Below, one piece after another: positions 54,088 through 64,000 of a stretch of DNA of 64,000 nt. The DNA is taken from NCBI GenBank assembly GCA_010015655.1, contig ML976788.1, positions 34,575 to 98,574 of the forward strand, written 5' to 3'. This DNA is from Bimuria novae-zelandiae CBS 107.79 (lineage: Eukaryota; Ascomycota; Dothideomycetes; Pleosporales; Didymosphaeriaceae). Numbering within the stretch: the stretch's first letter is position 1; each line of letters opens with the position of its first letter. Position numbers and translations under genes: made by a program. A model generated the notes under the pieces. That model was not told where the DNA came from. It did no database searches and saw only the letters and a list, made by a program, of their open reading frames with translations.

Positions 54088-55253
54088 TCAGAGGAGGTTT
54101 TCCTGCCCTGGTTCATTAAGACAGTGGTTAGAGGAGAGAGTAATTAATCTGGATATTTTATCCTCTAGAATACGGGGCTACTAAAATATAGGCGCCCTTA
54201 ACAGTGCCGCCCAGTCGCCGCCTCAACTTCCTAAGACGTATCTTAACCTTATCTAGTAACGGCGGCGGCATGGTAGTTAATAAGAGCAAGATTAGTGGTC
54301 GTGCAGTTCGCAGCTGCGTAAGATAGGGAGTAGACTTATAGATCGCTTTGCGCTAGCTGGTGCAATCAGAATCGTACGGTTAGAAACGGCAATGCTGCTT
54401 AATCGCGATGTACTTTGCATAGAAAGGTCATCATTATTCTAGAGTCGTCTTTTGCCTGGAATGGTGAAGTTAGGAGAGATGCCGTGTTATTAAGCATAGG
54501 GGCCGACGCATTTAACCATGCTGCGTCATAGAGGCATTTCCCCAGCAACTCTTGGCGAAGTTCCGCTTACCCCGCGCGCTAACCGCGCCAGACCGCTGTC
54601 AACTATACCCAAACATCCCCAAGCCTACACGGTGGAAGATCAACGTACGCAGCGTGTTGTTCTAATCCAAGCGTCGTGTACTCTTGCTTTGTCGAGCACT
54701 CTACAATGACGCTCAAGATAATCTTCCTCCAGGCAGCCTGCAAAGAGAGCAGCTCCTTCTCCCACCCCACAAACAAAGAGCATTAAAGCAGCAGGAGCGC
54801 AACCTATTCGTCAAACCTAAAAAGCATGTACAAGGTCAATATTAAATAGAAGGTAACTGCGGCGGGCTGCGGTGATGTTCTACATACTTTTAGTGTTCAC
54901 CTTCACCTTCACCTTCACCTTTGCCTCCATCCTCACCACCACCCCACACCTTGTGTACCGCGCCATGTAGTCCACGAACCAGTTCTTTCCACCCACCACA
55001 CTCTTTTACAACCTAAAACGACGCAGCTCTTGTTTTATACCTCCTACCTGCCTACCTCCACGAACAGCAGCTACAAGCACGAGCAATAGTCAAATAGACC
55101 AGCAAACCCGCATAGGCGGGCGTCGACCTCTTCAATCTATTCAACGTCAACCCGCATACGACTGACCTGACCTGGGAGCTCGTCCAGACCAAGTCGCTTA
55201 GACTTATCAAAAAGCTTTCGTCAGGCGGCCCGTGTGCAACGCCGCCGCCAGGT
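54088..55253. other. Intergenic, no supported gene
   Basis: TA-rich up to about 54500, then balanced. A CACCTTCACCTTCACC run lies at 54899-54925. Open frames (54518-54709 plus, 55052-55330 minus) have no motif. Confidence 0.4.
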
Positions 55254-56241
55254 ATGTCCGCAATATTAATATGCAAGTTCAAAAGCAATCTCTTCGACAT
55301 CCTATATCTGTTCAAGACGACGGACGGCACGCATCAGAGGGAAGACGCGACAACAAAGTCAAGGAAGGAACTTAATAACAAGCTCAAGAAGATCAACAAC
55401 GCAAAGCTAGTCGGATATCATCGCACGTGGGACGCGATAAACGGGAAGCCAGACAACTAGCTAGGTACAGCAGGTATTTAGGGTGGTACCACCGCTCAAG
55501 CAGGCGGCAGTACTGTGGCGGCAGCTATTCAAGCAGCGCAGGATTCTGCTTATGCAGCTCAAGGTGTAAGCGTAATCAACAAGGGCTCAGACAAACAATG
55601 CTGACTTTATCCAAGGCTGTTGAAACAAGAACCCCAGGCGCCTACCATGCTATCGTTGAGGAGCACCCAGATGGAGCCGAAGAGCGTCCTATACTCATCG
55701 AGGAAGATGGTACGCAAGGTGACCCAATCACCCTTGGCGGAGACGAGGCTCCAGTCGATAACACCAGGGCTCTTGTACGGATGCCGCTACACCAGCGCAA
55801 TCAATTTATGCAGCTGGCACCATGGGAGGCGTCACCTGTCAACTTCCGATACGTGATTGCTCCCAGTCGATTGCGCGAGATGGCCAAGAGGCATACGGGC
55901 GGCAGCCGGTACGCTATAGTCATTGGGGGTGGTGAGGCGACCCACGTGGGATGTGGAGGACACATATCCAGAATACATCTGCATTGCTTCGCTCGAAGGC
56001 GGCAAAGCCCTGACCATCCGCGTCAAGACGTACAGCGTCGAGGGTCAGACGTTAGAGAAATGGCCAGGCGGTGGTCAAAGCTACATGACGCTCGAACGCA
56101 TCGTAGAGCGAGGCTACCTGTTCCCCCCCTTTTGCAACCAGTTCAATAAAGATCGGCTACGAGCCTACTTACAGAAGATGGCGGAGATTAACGGCATGCC
56201 AAGAGTTCAAGAGATGGTGTTAACAATCCAAAGTGGCAATT
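55254..56241 (+). pseudogene. Frameshifted gene of unknown function
   Basis: Three coding-like plus-strand segments follow each other in changing frames: 55254-55460 (LVGYHRTWDAINGKPDN, then GGTTAQAGGSTVAAAIQAAQ), about 55597-55940 (EEHPDGAEERPILIEEDG, MPLHQRNQFMQLAPWEAS) and about 55923-56241 (RPTWDVEDTYPEYICIASL, TLERIVERGYLFPPFCNQF), the last ending in a clean TAA. The second change occurs in a GGGGG run at 55923, which suggests an indel; introns are possible but no good sites were found. There are few RIP-type stops. The family is not recognised. Codon choice is balanced, like the neighbouring chromodomain gene. Confidence 0.5.
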
Positions 56242-57141
56242 AAGCAGTAAAAGATAACAGACACGTACCTGGCGTGTGCTTAACTTCAGCTCAAGATAAG
56301 GCAGCCAGTACGTTCGGGAATGTTAGGCAGGTGCAGGGAGCGGTTTTCGAAAAAGGATAAATGGGGCTCAGCTTCCAATGGCAGTTTGGTTCCTTTGATC
56401 TTGACACTGCTAGTGGTCTCTGTACCTGCATACCGACGAGGTGGCGAAAGCCGTCATTGACATCGGCGGGAGTGGAATACGTAGGCATAATAGGTAATTA
56501 ATAAGGAAAGCTATGCATTTCGTCAGTCAAAGCACTCTCTCCTCTAAGGGTTGCAATAAATTGCGCGGAAGAATTAACTTACTAAATAAGGTAGTTGAAT
56601 TGTCAAATGTCTGAGTAAAGACGTGGATTGCAGAGAAGCGACAGGTAAGACAGGATGCTTTTATACCTTTACCAGCGCGAAGGCAACTACACAAGCGTCC
56701 GCTATATTGCCACATACGCACACCGCCTTAGGCTGTTCGTCTTAGTATCGTTTGCACCAAGAGACTAGCAGTAATGCCCGTTTGACATTTCGATGCACAC
56801 CATTCACAGCCCGTGTGAATAGGGCCATCAACTTTCCCGATGCAATTAATGTATGCGCCTATTAGACCATAATAATACAGCCAGCAACGGAGAAATTTGC
56901 GTGGAGCGACAGAGGGCCGTTGTCACGGTGTTGCACATGGTGCATGCTGTCTCTGAGTGTGACCCACATTATCTTCGCCAACTTGATCGTTCGCATCTCT
57001 TGTCCTCCCCGAAGAGTATCACGAGTAACGTTACCGCTGATACGGTCGTGCTTTGCTGACACTTCAAATTGGACTCAAAAATGATGCAATTTACGCGTGG
57101 AGAACGAAAGTGGCAACACTCTGCTGTAATTACCAGAAAGC
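56242..57141. other. Intergenic between unknown and chromodomain genes
   Basis: No gene supported. Includes the 3' flank of the minus-strand chromodomain gene. Confidence 0.4.
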
Positions 57142-59075
57142 TCAGATTGCTGCTCGGTCCAGCCTGACACCCCTACGTCCCCCATGCACAATCTTTCCGG
57201 GCTTATCATCGTCTGAAAAATCATCTGCATCCCTGTCTTCTTCGTAACACCGTTCCCAGTGACTAAGCCTTCTTGGAGGACCTGGCTTGGTAGGATTAGC
57301 CTCGTGGAACTCACGGAGCTTGCGTGGGCTATTTTTAAAGTTAGATGCCCTGTACCATTTCGGATCAGCCTCATACCCAACCCATTGGGCCTGATACTTC
57401 AAATTTCCTCGACTGAGACGAATTGCCAGAATCCGCTCTACCTCGTATTCGGTATCGTCACCTGTGCTCTGCAACTCCTTGGAGTTGACATGGGAGTTGT
57501 TCTCATCGTTTTCTGCGCTGTAGCTGCTACTTTCGGCGCCAGTGTCTTCACTACGCTGCACCCCAGCATACGCGCGTGCCAGTACTTTCGAAGCAGATTG
57601 AGGGAGACAGTGGGAAAGGTATTGAGTTCGCTGTTTTGGAGCGTGCGCGCCCTCTGCAGGTCTCTGCTTCGATTTTTTGCTCGATGTGCGATTGTGCCGC
57701 TTGCAGCCTATAGCACTGACCGAAGCATCGCGTTTCCGTTTTTGAACCAGCCGCTGGCTGCTCATCCTCCAATCGCGACTGCCATCACCATTGTCATCGT
57801 TGTGACAGTGGTTATCACCTCCAATGCTTACACCTCTGAGCGGTGAATATTCGCCTTGCTACTGTTAGGCACGGCAAACGTATTTCCGGATCGTGGGCGC
57901 TCACCTTGATCACTCGCTGGCTCAGATCTCTGCGAATGCTGTGGTTCGACTATCGAATCCTGGATGGCATGAGTACTTGCCTTTTGGAGTGACTGGTCGC
58001 TAGAGGAGATGCCGGTATCCGCCATGAACAGTGGATTGCCATGAGGCACAGTATCCCCCGCCTGGATATTGCCACTTGAAGGCGAGAGTGTCGGGCTTTC
58101 AGTGGCTGCGGGCCGTGCAGAACAGCGATCATCTTGCAGAACGCTACTGCTCCTTGAAGGTGAAGGGGAGCGCAAATGCCCCTCGTCAAGATCGTCATCA
58201 TCACTACTCTCGTCGCCTATAACATTGTCCATTTTAGTTCCGTTACGTCTCCGCGTTATGCTAGAGCCATTCTTACCTAGATCTGTCAAGTCAATGACTT
58301 TGCTTCTATTCAACATCTGTGCAAGATCGCCCGTCGTATTCTGTGCGCTCCGGTCTGCCCTTTGCGCGGGACACTCGCCCTCCTCACCACCGTCGGCCAT
58401 CGGATGCACCTGATGATCGTCAATGCTGGACACGATGTCTGTGGAATGTTAGACATAGCACAGATAAGTACACCAATTCGAGCGGTCACTTGCCTTGGCT
58501 ACCACGACTAGCAGTATCATCTTGATTCAGGTTCTTAAGCGTCCCAAATGGGGTTTTCTCAGCATATCCATTTTTTTCGTAGCTGACGCTTCTCTCTCGG
58601 TGAGGGAGGGACCAATCATCATCGCGTTCGGCGGCACCACTCCGGTCATACCCATCAGCGCGGTCGCCATCGTCGCTTTTTTCATTATCAGATGCACCAT
58701 CTATACGCGAGTTGGCTATCGGGTGAGATCGATTCAGCCAACTGCCAAAATCATTGCTTTCTCTTCCGCTGCCGCTGATCTCGTGGTCGGCTTCATTGTC
58801 GGCTACATCTGTATTAGCCGTCATATAATCCCGGAAGACATACCAACATTACATCAGCTATAAGGATGCCTACCTGAGCACGTTAAATCAACGACTGCAA
58901 CACCATGCGTCGCATGTGCAAGTTCCTCTCCGTCCCCCCTTGCAATGTTCGAATCAGGCTTAATACCCAGAGTATCATCAAAATTAGGGTACTTACTCGT
59001 TATCACCAGAAAGGGCTTTCTTCTTCGTTGGAAGTCTTCGAGGGGTCTGCTCTGGAGGCCCACCGTAAGGTACAA
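57142..59075 (-). CDS. Chromodomain protein with long acidic disordered N-terminus (multi-exon)
   Basis: Exons by eye: part of exon 1 (58874-59075, 5' end open), 58494-58808, 57832-58438 and 57142-57757. Phases agree throughout. Intron 2 is a GC-AG intron: AAG then GCAAGT, with branch CTAAC and acceptor ACAG. The acceptor of the last exon may be 57757 or nine bases earlier. The first 350 or so residues are Ser/Asp/Glu-rich and probably disordered. The last exon starts with a basic stretch (QKRKRDASVSAIGCKRHN) and carries the chromodomain YEVERILAIRLSRGNLKY, QAQWVGYEADPKWYRASNF, with aromatic cage positions present (Y, W, Y/W). Chromodomains bind methylated histone tails; some are transposon integrase tails, but the introns and lack of any polymerase part argue for a host gene. 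No ATG lies in the first listed segment, so a further upstream exon is needed, or translation starts at ATG 58824. No internal stops. Confidence 0.7.
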
Positions 59076-60745
59076 ATTAAAGCGGCTGCTAGACAGGAAA
59101 AGTACTGAGAAGTGGTATCATCGTGGCGTTAGTGTTCAGGAGTCCTATGGATTCTAGGGAGGCGGGAAATGCAGACGTTTAAGTAGGCCACGAGAACGCT
59201 TAAGGAGCTTTCCGCGCCCAAGCTTACACAGTCGCCAAATAATAGTAGTAGTTCAGCCTTCGCATTAAGCGCCTTCGCTATTAGACAGAACCGTTAATCC
59301 ATATCCCACCAATAATCGCCCTAAAACTAAGGAATAGTCGCCCCAGCTTCCTAGAAGAGATGCCATAGGAAGCGGATCCATCTCCTTTTCGTCAGAGGCT
59401 GCCCGACAATCGTACGAGCCTGTAGACGACAATTCCGGCTAATCCAGTGTTCACACGCTAATTAGGGTGCTCCCAGCAGAGGCTCTCCACTCGTCGGCAC
59501 CTCCGAGACCCAGACTCAGGCTCATATCCTCATCCAGGCATCCAACTTACGCTCCTGGCAGGGGTGGACCGAATCATAGAGGCAGATTGACGCCTGAGCA
59601 GGCTCCTAAGGCCGCTCTAGCCGTTCCCTCCACTTACTATAACGCTGGAATGCAACCTGCCGTCATGCATGCGGTCAAGCAGACCTAGACTCCACCAATC
59701 GGTGTCGAGCGCACACTGGGCGAGTACGTGCCAGTACCGTCCTGCCTAGCTGTACTGCGGGTCGTCGCCTGGCCGAGTCTGCCTCATCTGACTCTCTCTG
59801 AAACTGACTTTGCAGCAGTGGCAGTCCAGGCCAATCATCTTCCCGAGTCTTGCAGTTCCGTGAAATTGGTGACAGCCCAGCTGAGATTGCACAGGCCTGG
59901 CCCCTCTCGCCCAGACGCTATCAAGACGTGCAAGGCGCTTCTGTTACCGTCCTGCGTGATTAATGACGTGGCAGGTCAACGATCTCCGAGATGAGCTGGT
60001 ATGCGGCATCTTCTGAAAGGAGGAACCAAAGGGATAGCTAGATTCTGTTCATCAGCGGTGCCAGAGTAGAGTGCAGATGCCATGAACACTGCTCATCCAC
60101 AGGGAAGGCGAGGGACCCAGAGCGGCGGAAATCTAGAGTAATAGAAAGCTACTTGCGGAGCATCAAAGACAACATAATCATCGCCTCAGACACGGCACAG
60201 TGCCCTTATCGTCGGACTATCAAGGGGGCGAAAACAGGAGCCTATCCGGCCAGTGCATGGTTGCATAATTGCCAAAGGTAAAAAATGCCTCACGGGCGAG
60301 CCCGAGCGACCAATTAGGAGATAAGGGGGTGTTGGGAGTAAAGAGATAATCGAGGGAGGAGGGTAGGACGGCGAGGGAGGCGCACTTTTATGTAATAGGT
60401 CGGCGCACGGGCCAGATAAAAGCGGCGAGTTGCCAAGTGAGCCTCCATTTCCCGCTCAGGAAACCTCCATTTCCGGATGCGGTTCCACCACCACCAATAT
60501 ACCTGATATTATGCAGTGGCTATTTAGCCTTTTGGTGTTGGCGTGAGCGTGCGCAGCGTTATTCTTGGCTTGCTAGCTAAGGTGGCTATTTTAGCTAATA
60601 TTACGCGTTCGTTTGCACTTAACACTAATAGTAATATTAGATAATTAGCTGTTAGGATCTGAACATGTACGAGACGCGGAGGGCCAACGGGTCCTCAGCA
60701 AGGGTAACACTCGGCGGGGCTGTTCAGCCGGGGTCACGTGACATG
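59076..60745. other. Intergenic, two weak open frames
   Basis: The plus-strand frames 59467-59688 and 59728-59994 are in the same balanced composition and could be one Pro/Ala-rich decayed gene with a TAG between them, but no motif supports it. From 60450 on, sequence is repeat-like. Confidence 0.4.
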
Positions 60746-60835
60746 CCATCCCGCTAAGCAAAACCATCCCGGATGGTGTAACCATCCCGGATGGCGAGAC
60801 CGTCCCGGATGGTGAAACCATCCCGGATGGCAGGA
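60746..60835. repeat. 18-bp-periodic palindrome array
   Basis: Five units starting at 60746, 60764, 60782, 60800 and 60818, exactly 18 bp apart. Four contain CCATCCCGGATGG (one with CCGTCC), a palindrome of CCATCC and GGATGG around one central base. The first unit has lost its right arm. Spacers are GTGTAA, CGAGA, GTGAAA and similar. Confidence 0.93.
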
Positions 60836-63270
60836 AGGCAAAGGATGGCAGGATTCACGTAGTATATAGAAAGCTTAAATATCTCTCCTGGATATTTGTG
60901 TTCAACCTGTTTATTAATCTATCGTTTAGATTTAACTTAGGCAATTGTTAATTTGATTATAACTCTTACGCCCTCTCGATACTAATAACCCTATTAACTA
61001 GCTTAAGTAGTCAATACCCCTTTCTTGCCTAATAAGTACTCCTGCCTAAGAACCAACCCTAACTACTTACGGACTAGCTACCCGGAAGGACTTAACATTA
61101 GCGATGTGTACTACATTTCCCGCTAAAGCGTTAACTTTTAAAGGGGCTGGGCCGTGCGGGCGCTAAAATCTCCCTAGCCTCGTCAATAGGTGGCCGAGAA
61201 TCCGATAAGGGTGGCCGCGGAATCTCCACCTTTATAAATATTATTATAATAGCTTAATAATAATAAAAAAAGGTAGATTAAAGATAAAAAGCTAATATAA
61301 AAAAGTAGTATAGTAACTATTAAAGTAGCGTAATAAGTAATTAATTAGCGTATAGAGCTTAAGGCTTAAAAGGTTGCTTCAAAGGCTATAAAAACGTATA
61401 AGGACGCCTACTTGCAGAGCCTACAAAATTAGCCCCGATAGGTCCCATCTCTTAGAGAGATAACTGTGGATCCTGCTCTACTTGCTACACTAACGCTATT
61501 ATATATTAGTCTATACAATTAAAGTCTACGCTGTTAAAAGACCGGATTAATTTCAATTCTCTACATAAAGTTACGTTAGGCTGCGAATTTACGTTGGGCT
61601 GCGCAGGGCCAACCTCCGGTTGGCGTGTGGGGCGAGTATGAGCCTCTGAGGCCTGCGACAGCAATTCGGTGTTATCGGTGGGGGGCGAACACCGATGTGG
61701 TATACAATTACTAACGCAAACGCTACACCGCCAACACGCAGCTCCTTCGTATTAATTAATCTAACTTGTATGATCATATAGAGCTATAGATGCTATATCA
61801 AATAGATATAATAGACAAGCCTGACGGACTGAAACGAGGATACTTATCGGATTCCTACTAGAGTTAGCGCCTGAGAGGGGGGCTGGTTTGGACTGCCCAA
61901 CACGTCGGGCGGGACATATTGTACAGTCCGACAGGGATGCTACAATTTTGCAGTAGGCGTAATGTGACTAGCTAGTATTTCGAATAAAACATCGTCGCGC
62001 TTCTCGCGTGCAAGCTCGTCTGTCTCTGCATCAGCTATTAATGTGCCATATTGAGCTATGTGCTCGGCTTAGCCGTGGCATATGCTTCTCGCTAGACCCT
62101 TTTGGTCTGTGAAGCACGTGTGGGTGGGAAGAGATTACCTGGATACTGGCGGTATTTTTACGAGTTCTCTTGCTGTAACAAGCTGAGCGAATTCTGTCCT
62201 GACCCGTATCACATCGTTCTGTTCTCACTGCAGTGGCAAAGGTCAAGTTTATGAGTCTATCTCTCATTTCTTCAAAGCCATGTCCTTCAAATCTGTGAGT
62301 ATCGCCTGCAAACCTTCCACATGACAAGTCAGTCATCATTCTTGCCCTCACCCGTGGAAGTCAGTAAACTGTAATCTACCTACCCCGCATTGTTACGTGT
62401 TGGAGCCTTATTGGATCTCATGCGTACGCTAGGCCCCTGGCTGATTAGGTATAGTTACATATTTCACATTAGAGCTTGCCATGCTGCATTGGGGCCGAGT
62501 TTGGGGCAATAGTATCAACCTTGAAGTCGCAGCTGCTACATCACCTAGATTGGGAATCTAAATTACCAAAGCCCAACTAGAAGCCAGGAACGGATACCCG
62601 CACGCGTTGCATATACATATTCGTGACTGCGTCTTAAGCTCTGTCAACATCATAACCAAAGACATGCGTAACATTCGAGCGCTAAACGTGTGGTGCTATC
62701 AGCCCCGCACTTCCCACGTAGTCCATTACCGGGTAATTTATGTATAGTGGCTGACAGAACATGCTGTAGGTAGCAACGCAGCTTGACCTGTAAGGTGTCA
62801 AAGTGAATCAATCATCTTCGCGGCGATCCATTGATTTGCTACAAATTCATTCAGCTTCATCCATTAAGATGTGCCATTACATCGACCAATCCTTCTACTA
62901 CAGCAAATGCAGAGTCTAGCCTCGTCACATTCAAGCTGTTCGGAAATAGGGTGAATATCAGAAGGCCAAAGGAAACGGGCATTATTGCCCAGATGCTTCT
63001 CCCGCCAAAGACCTGAGCGGGAATGTGATTGTAACTGGGTCCTCCAAACGGCCTGGTGAATGCCCGCAACGCCCGCAATGTCCGCCTCCAACCAGCGAGG
63101 TAAGTCGGAAGAAGACATTGGCGATGGACCTTACTAACATGCGTTATGAAAGTGATCTCCAGCGCTTTACCCAGCCTACCAACGGAACCAGGGAAACGGC
63201 AGTCAGAAGGAAAGGAAACAAAACTGTTTGGTGGCCGAGAAGAGCGTAGAAACGGGCCATGCGTGTCTCT
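60836..63270. other. Repeat-derived and intergenic sequence, no supported gene
   Basis: 60840-61560 is TA-rich. At 61606-61623 the bases CCAACCTCCGGTTGG form a short hairpin. Minus-strand frame 62031-62351 and frames around 62831-63249 are open but unrecognised. TGTTAGGATCTG at 60652 could be the start of an LTR, but no matching end was found. Confidence 0.35.
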
Positions 63271-64000
63271 TTAATGGCAGCAACTGTTACGAATGATAGT
63301 TAGCTTTTGCAGCTTAGCCAAAGCGCTGAACGTACTTTCTAATTTTACATCTCGAAGGGCTTCTTCTGCCGTCGCGTATTTTTGTGTCCAACATCTCATA
63401 ATTATGTCCCTGAATGCCGAGAAAGATTCTAGATCAGGATAGCGGCCCTCAGAGAAAGCAGCTGAGACTTCGTGATCAGGTAGATCCCGATACGGCTTCG
63501 AGCCAGTCATGATCTCATAAACAGTAGAACCGAGGGCAAACAGTTCAATTTTTGCAGAGATATCTTCATCAGGAAGTTCGTGACTGGTCTCATAACAGAC
63601 CAGCGGCGGAAGCCCGTCAATAGCCGAGCCAGCGAAATCCCCAAGCTTCACATCGAGCCTATCATCCAGGAAACCATTGTTGCACGAGATGTCGCCATGC
63701 AGCACGCTCCTTTAATGGATAAACCGCACGGCATCGAAAAGCTGCTCGACTCAACGCAGCCGAAGAGAAAGCGGAACCTGGTTCTGCCGTGCAATGTATT
63801 GCCTGATGGATGTCTGGCTCGCGAACTGCAAGATGAGGGCGTTTTCTAGGACGCCGTAATATCGCACGATGCCGCTGTGGTCACGGCCGAGACGTTCGTA
63901 GACGAGCTTCTCCCATTCGAAGCAGTGCGATTCTGACGGCCCGAAGAACTTGACGACGGCATCGAGGCGCGCGACAATCGCTGTGACGCCTGCGCCAACT
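63271..64000 (-). pseudogene. Protein kinase-like gene, cut by the window edge
   Basis: Minus-strand frame running off the right edge. From the edge inward: GAGVTAIVARLDAVVKFFG (glycine loop), HSGIVRYYGVLENALILQF, a TGA and a TAA, then LHGDISCNNGFLDDRLDVK (catalytic loop HGD in place of HRD), LGDFAGSAIDG (DFA in place of DFG), KIELFALGSTVYEIMTGSKP and IIMRCWTQKYATAEEALRD. The C-terminus ends at TAG/TAA about 63271. The TGA sits in an Arg (CGA) context and the TAA in a Gln (CAA) context, both C-to-T. It is the same kinase type as 47763-48641, but more diverged than a recent duplicate. Confidence 0.82.

Noticed and set aside
57142..57757. Retrotransposon integrase chromodomain tail
   Set aside because: Upstream exons join with consistent phases and have no polymerase or integrase motifs; a host chromodomain gene fits better.
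60746..60835. CRISPR-like palindromic repeat array
   Set aside because: Spacers are only 5 bp and near-identical; this is a tandem repeat in a fungus.
60652..61010. A solo LTR starting TGTTAGGATCTG
   Set aside because: No convincing CA end and no exact target duplication could be paired with it.
1..64000. Starship-type giant element (DUF3435 captain), tRNA or rRNA genes, telomere repeats
   Set aside because: No captain-like recombinase motif, no tRNA A/B-box pair that folds by eye, no rRNA-like block and no TTAGGG runs were seen. A tRNA scan could still find one.

Overview
The window looks like genomic DNA of a filamentous ascomycete (Pezizomycotina). The evidence is: genes with several short introns (about 47-65 nt, GT-AG, with CTNAC-like branch sites); fungus-typical families (an M35-like secreted metalloprotease, an LPxEIR F-box-like protein, a chromodomain protein, an HMT1-type ABC transporter); fungal transposons; and a strong repeat-induced point mutation (RIP) footprint. 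The RIP footprint consists of AT/TpA-rich stretches and CAG/CAA/TGG codons turned into TAG/TAA. The class or species cannot be fixed from the sequence alone.

Layout. 1-4.7 kb is RIP-degraded, with a dead nucleoside-deoxyribosyltransferase-like gene and a 14/17-bp minisatellite. 4.7-12.1 kb is the best-preserved gene island: a nine-exon secreted metalloprotease with a long mucin-like tail, an LPxEIR (DUF7730-like) protein, and a short multi-pass membrane protein. 12.1-25 kb is a degenerate block holding a pogo-type DNA transposon with perfect 44-bp inverted repeats and a RIP-killed JmjC gene of about 970 codons. 25.4-30.6 kb holds a RIP-killed ABC transporter and two smaller remnants. 30.6-36.1 kb is a complete but coding-dead Ty1/copia element with matching 208-bp LTRs and a 5-bp target duplication, inserted into another gene. 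38.6-39.6 kb is a dead aminoglycoside-phosphotransferase-like kinase gene. 39.9-47.2 kb is three DNA transposons almost end to end (a two-ORF Tc1/mariner, a piggyBac-like element interrupted by a 695-bp assembly gap, and a second Tc1/mariner). 47.7-54.1 kb contains a dead protein kinase, a solo copia LTR, a 16-bp tandem array and a dead PD-(D/E)XK nuclease-like gene whose two introns can still be placed. 55-59.1 kb holds a frameshifted unknown gene and an intact-looking chromodomain gene with a GC-AG intron. 60.7 kb carries an 18-bp-periodic array of palindromes. The window ends inside a second dead kinase of the same type as the first.

How it fits together. Most of the window is a transposon and gene graveyard shaped by RIP. 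Only the 4.7-12.1 kb island, the 57-59 kb chromodomain gene and the piggyBac transposase look free of RIP damage. In several dead genes the G-to-A changes hit catalytic acids exactly (DDE D to N, reverse transcriptase YVDD to YVND, JmjC HxE to HxK). All gene models below were read by eye; no homology search was run.
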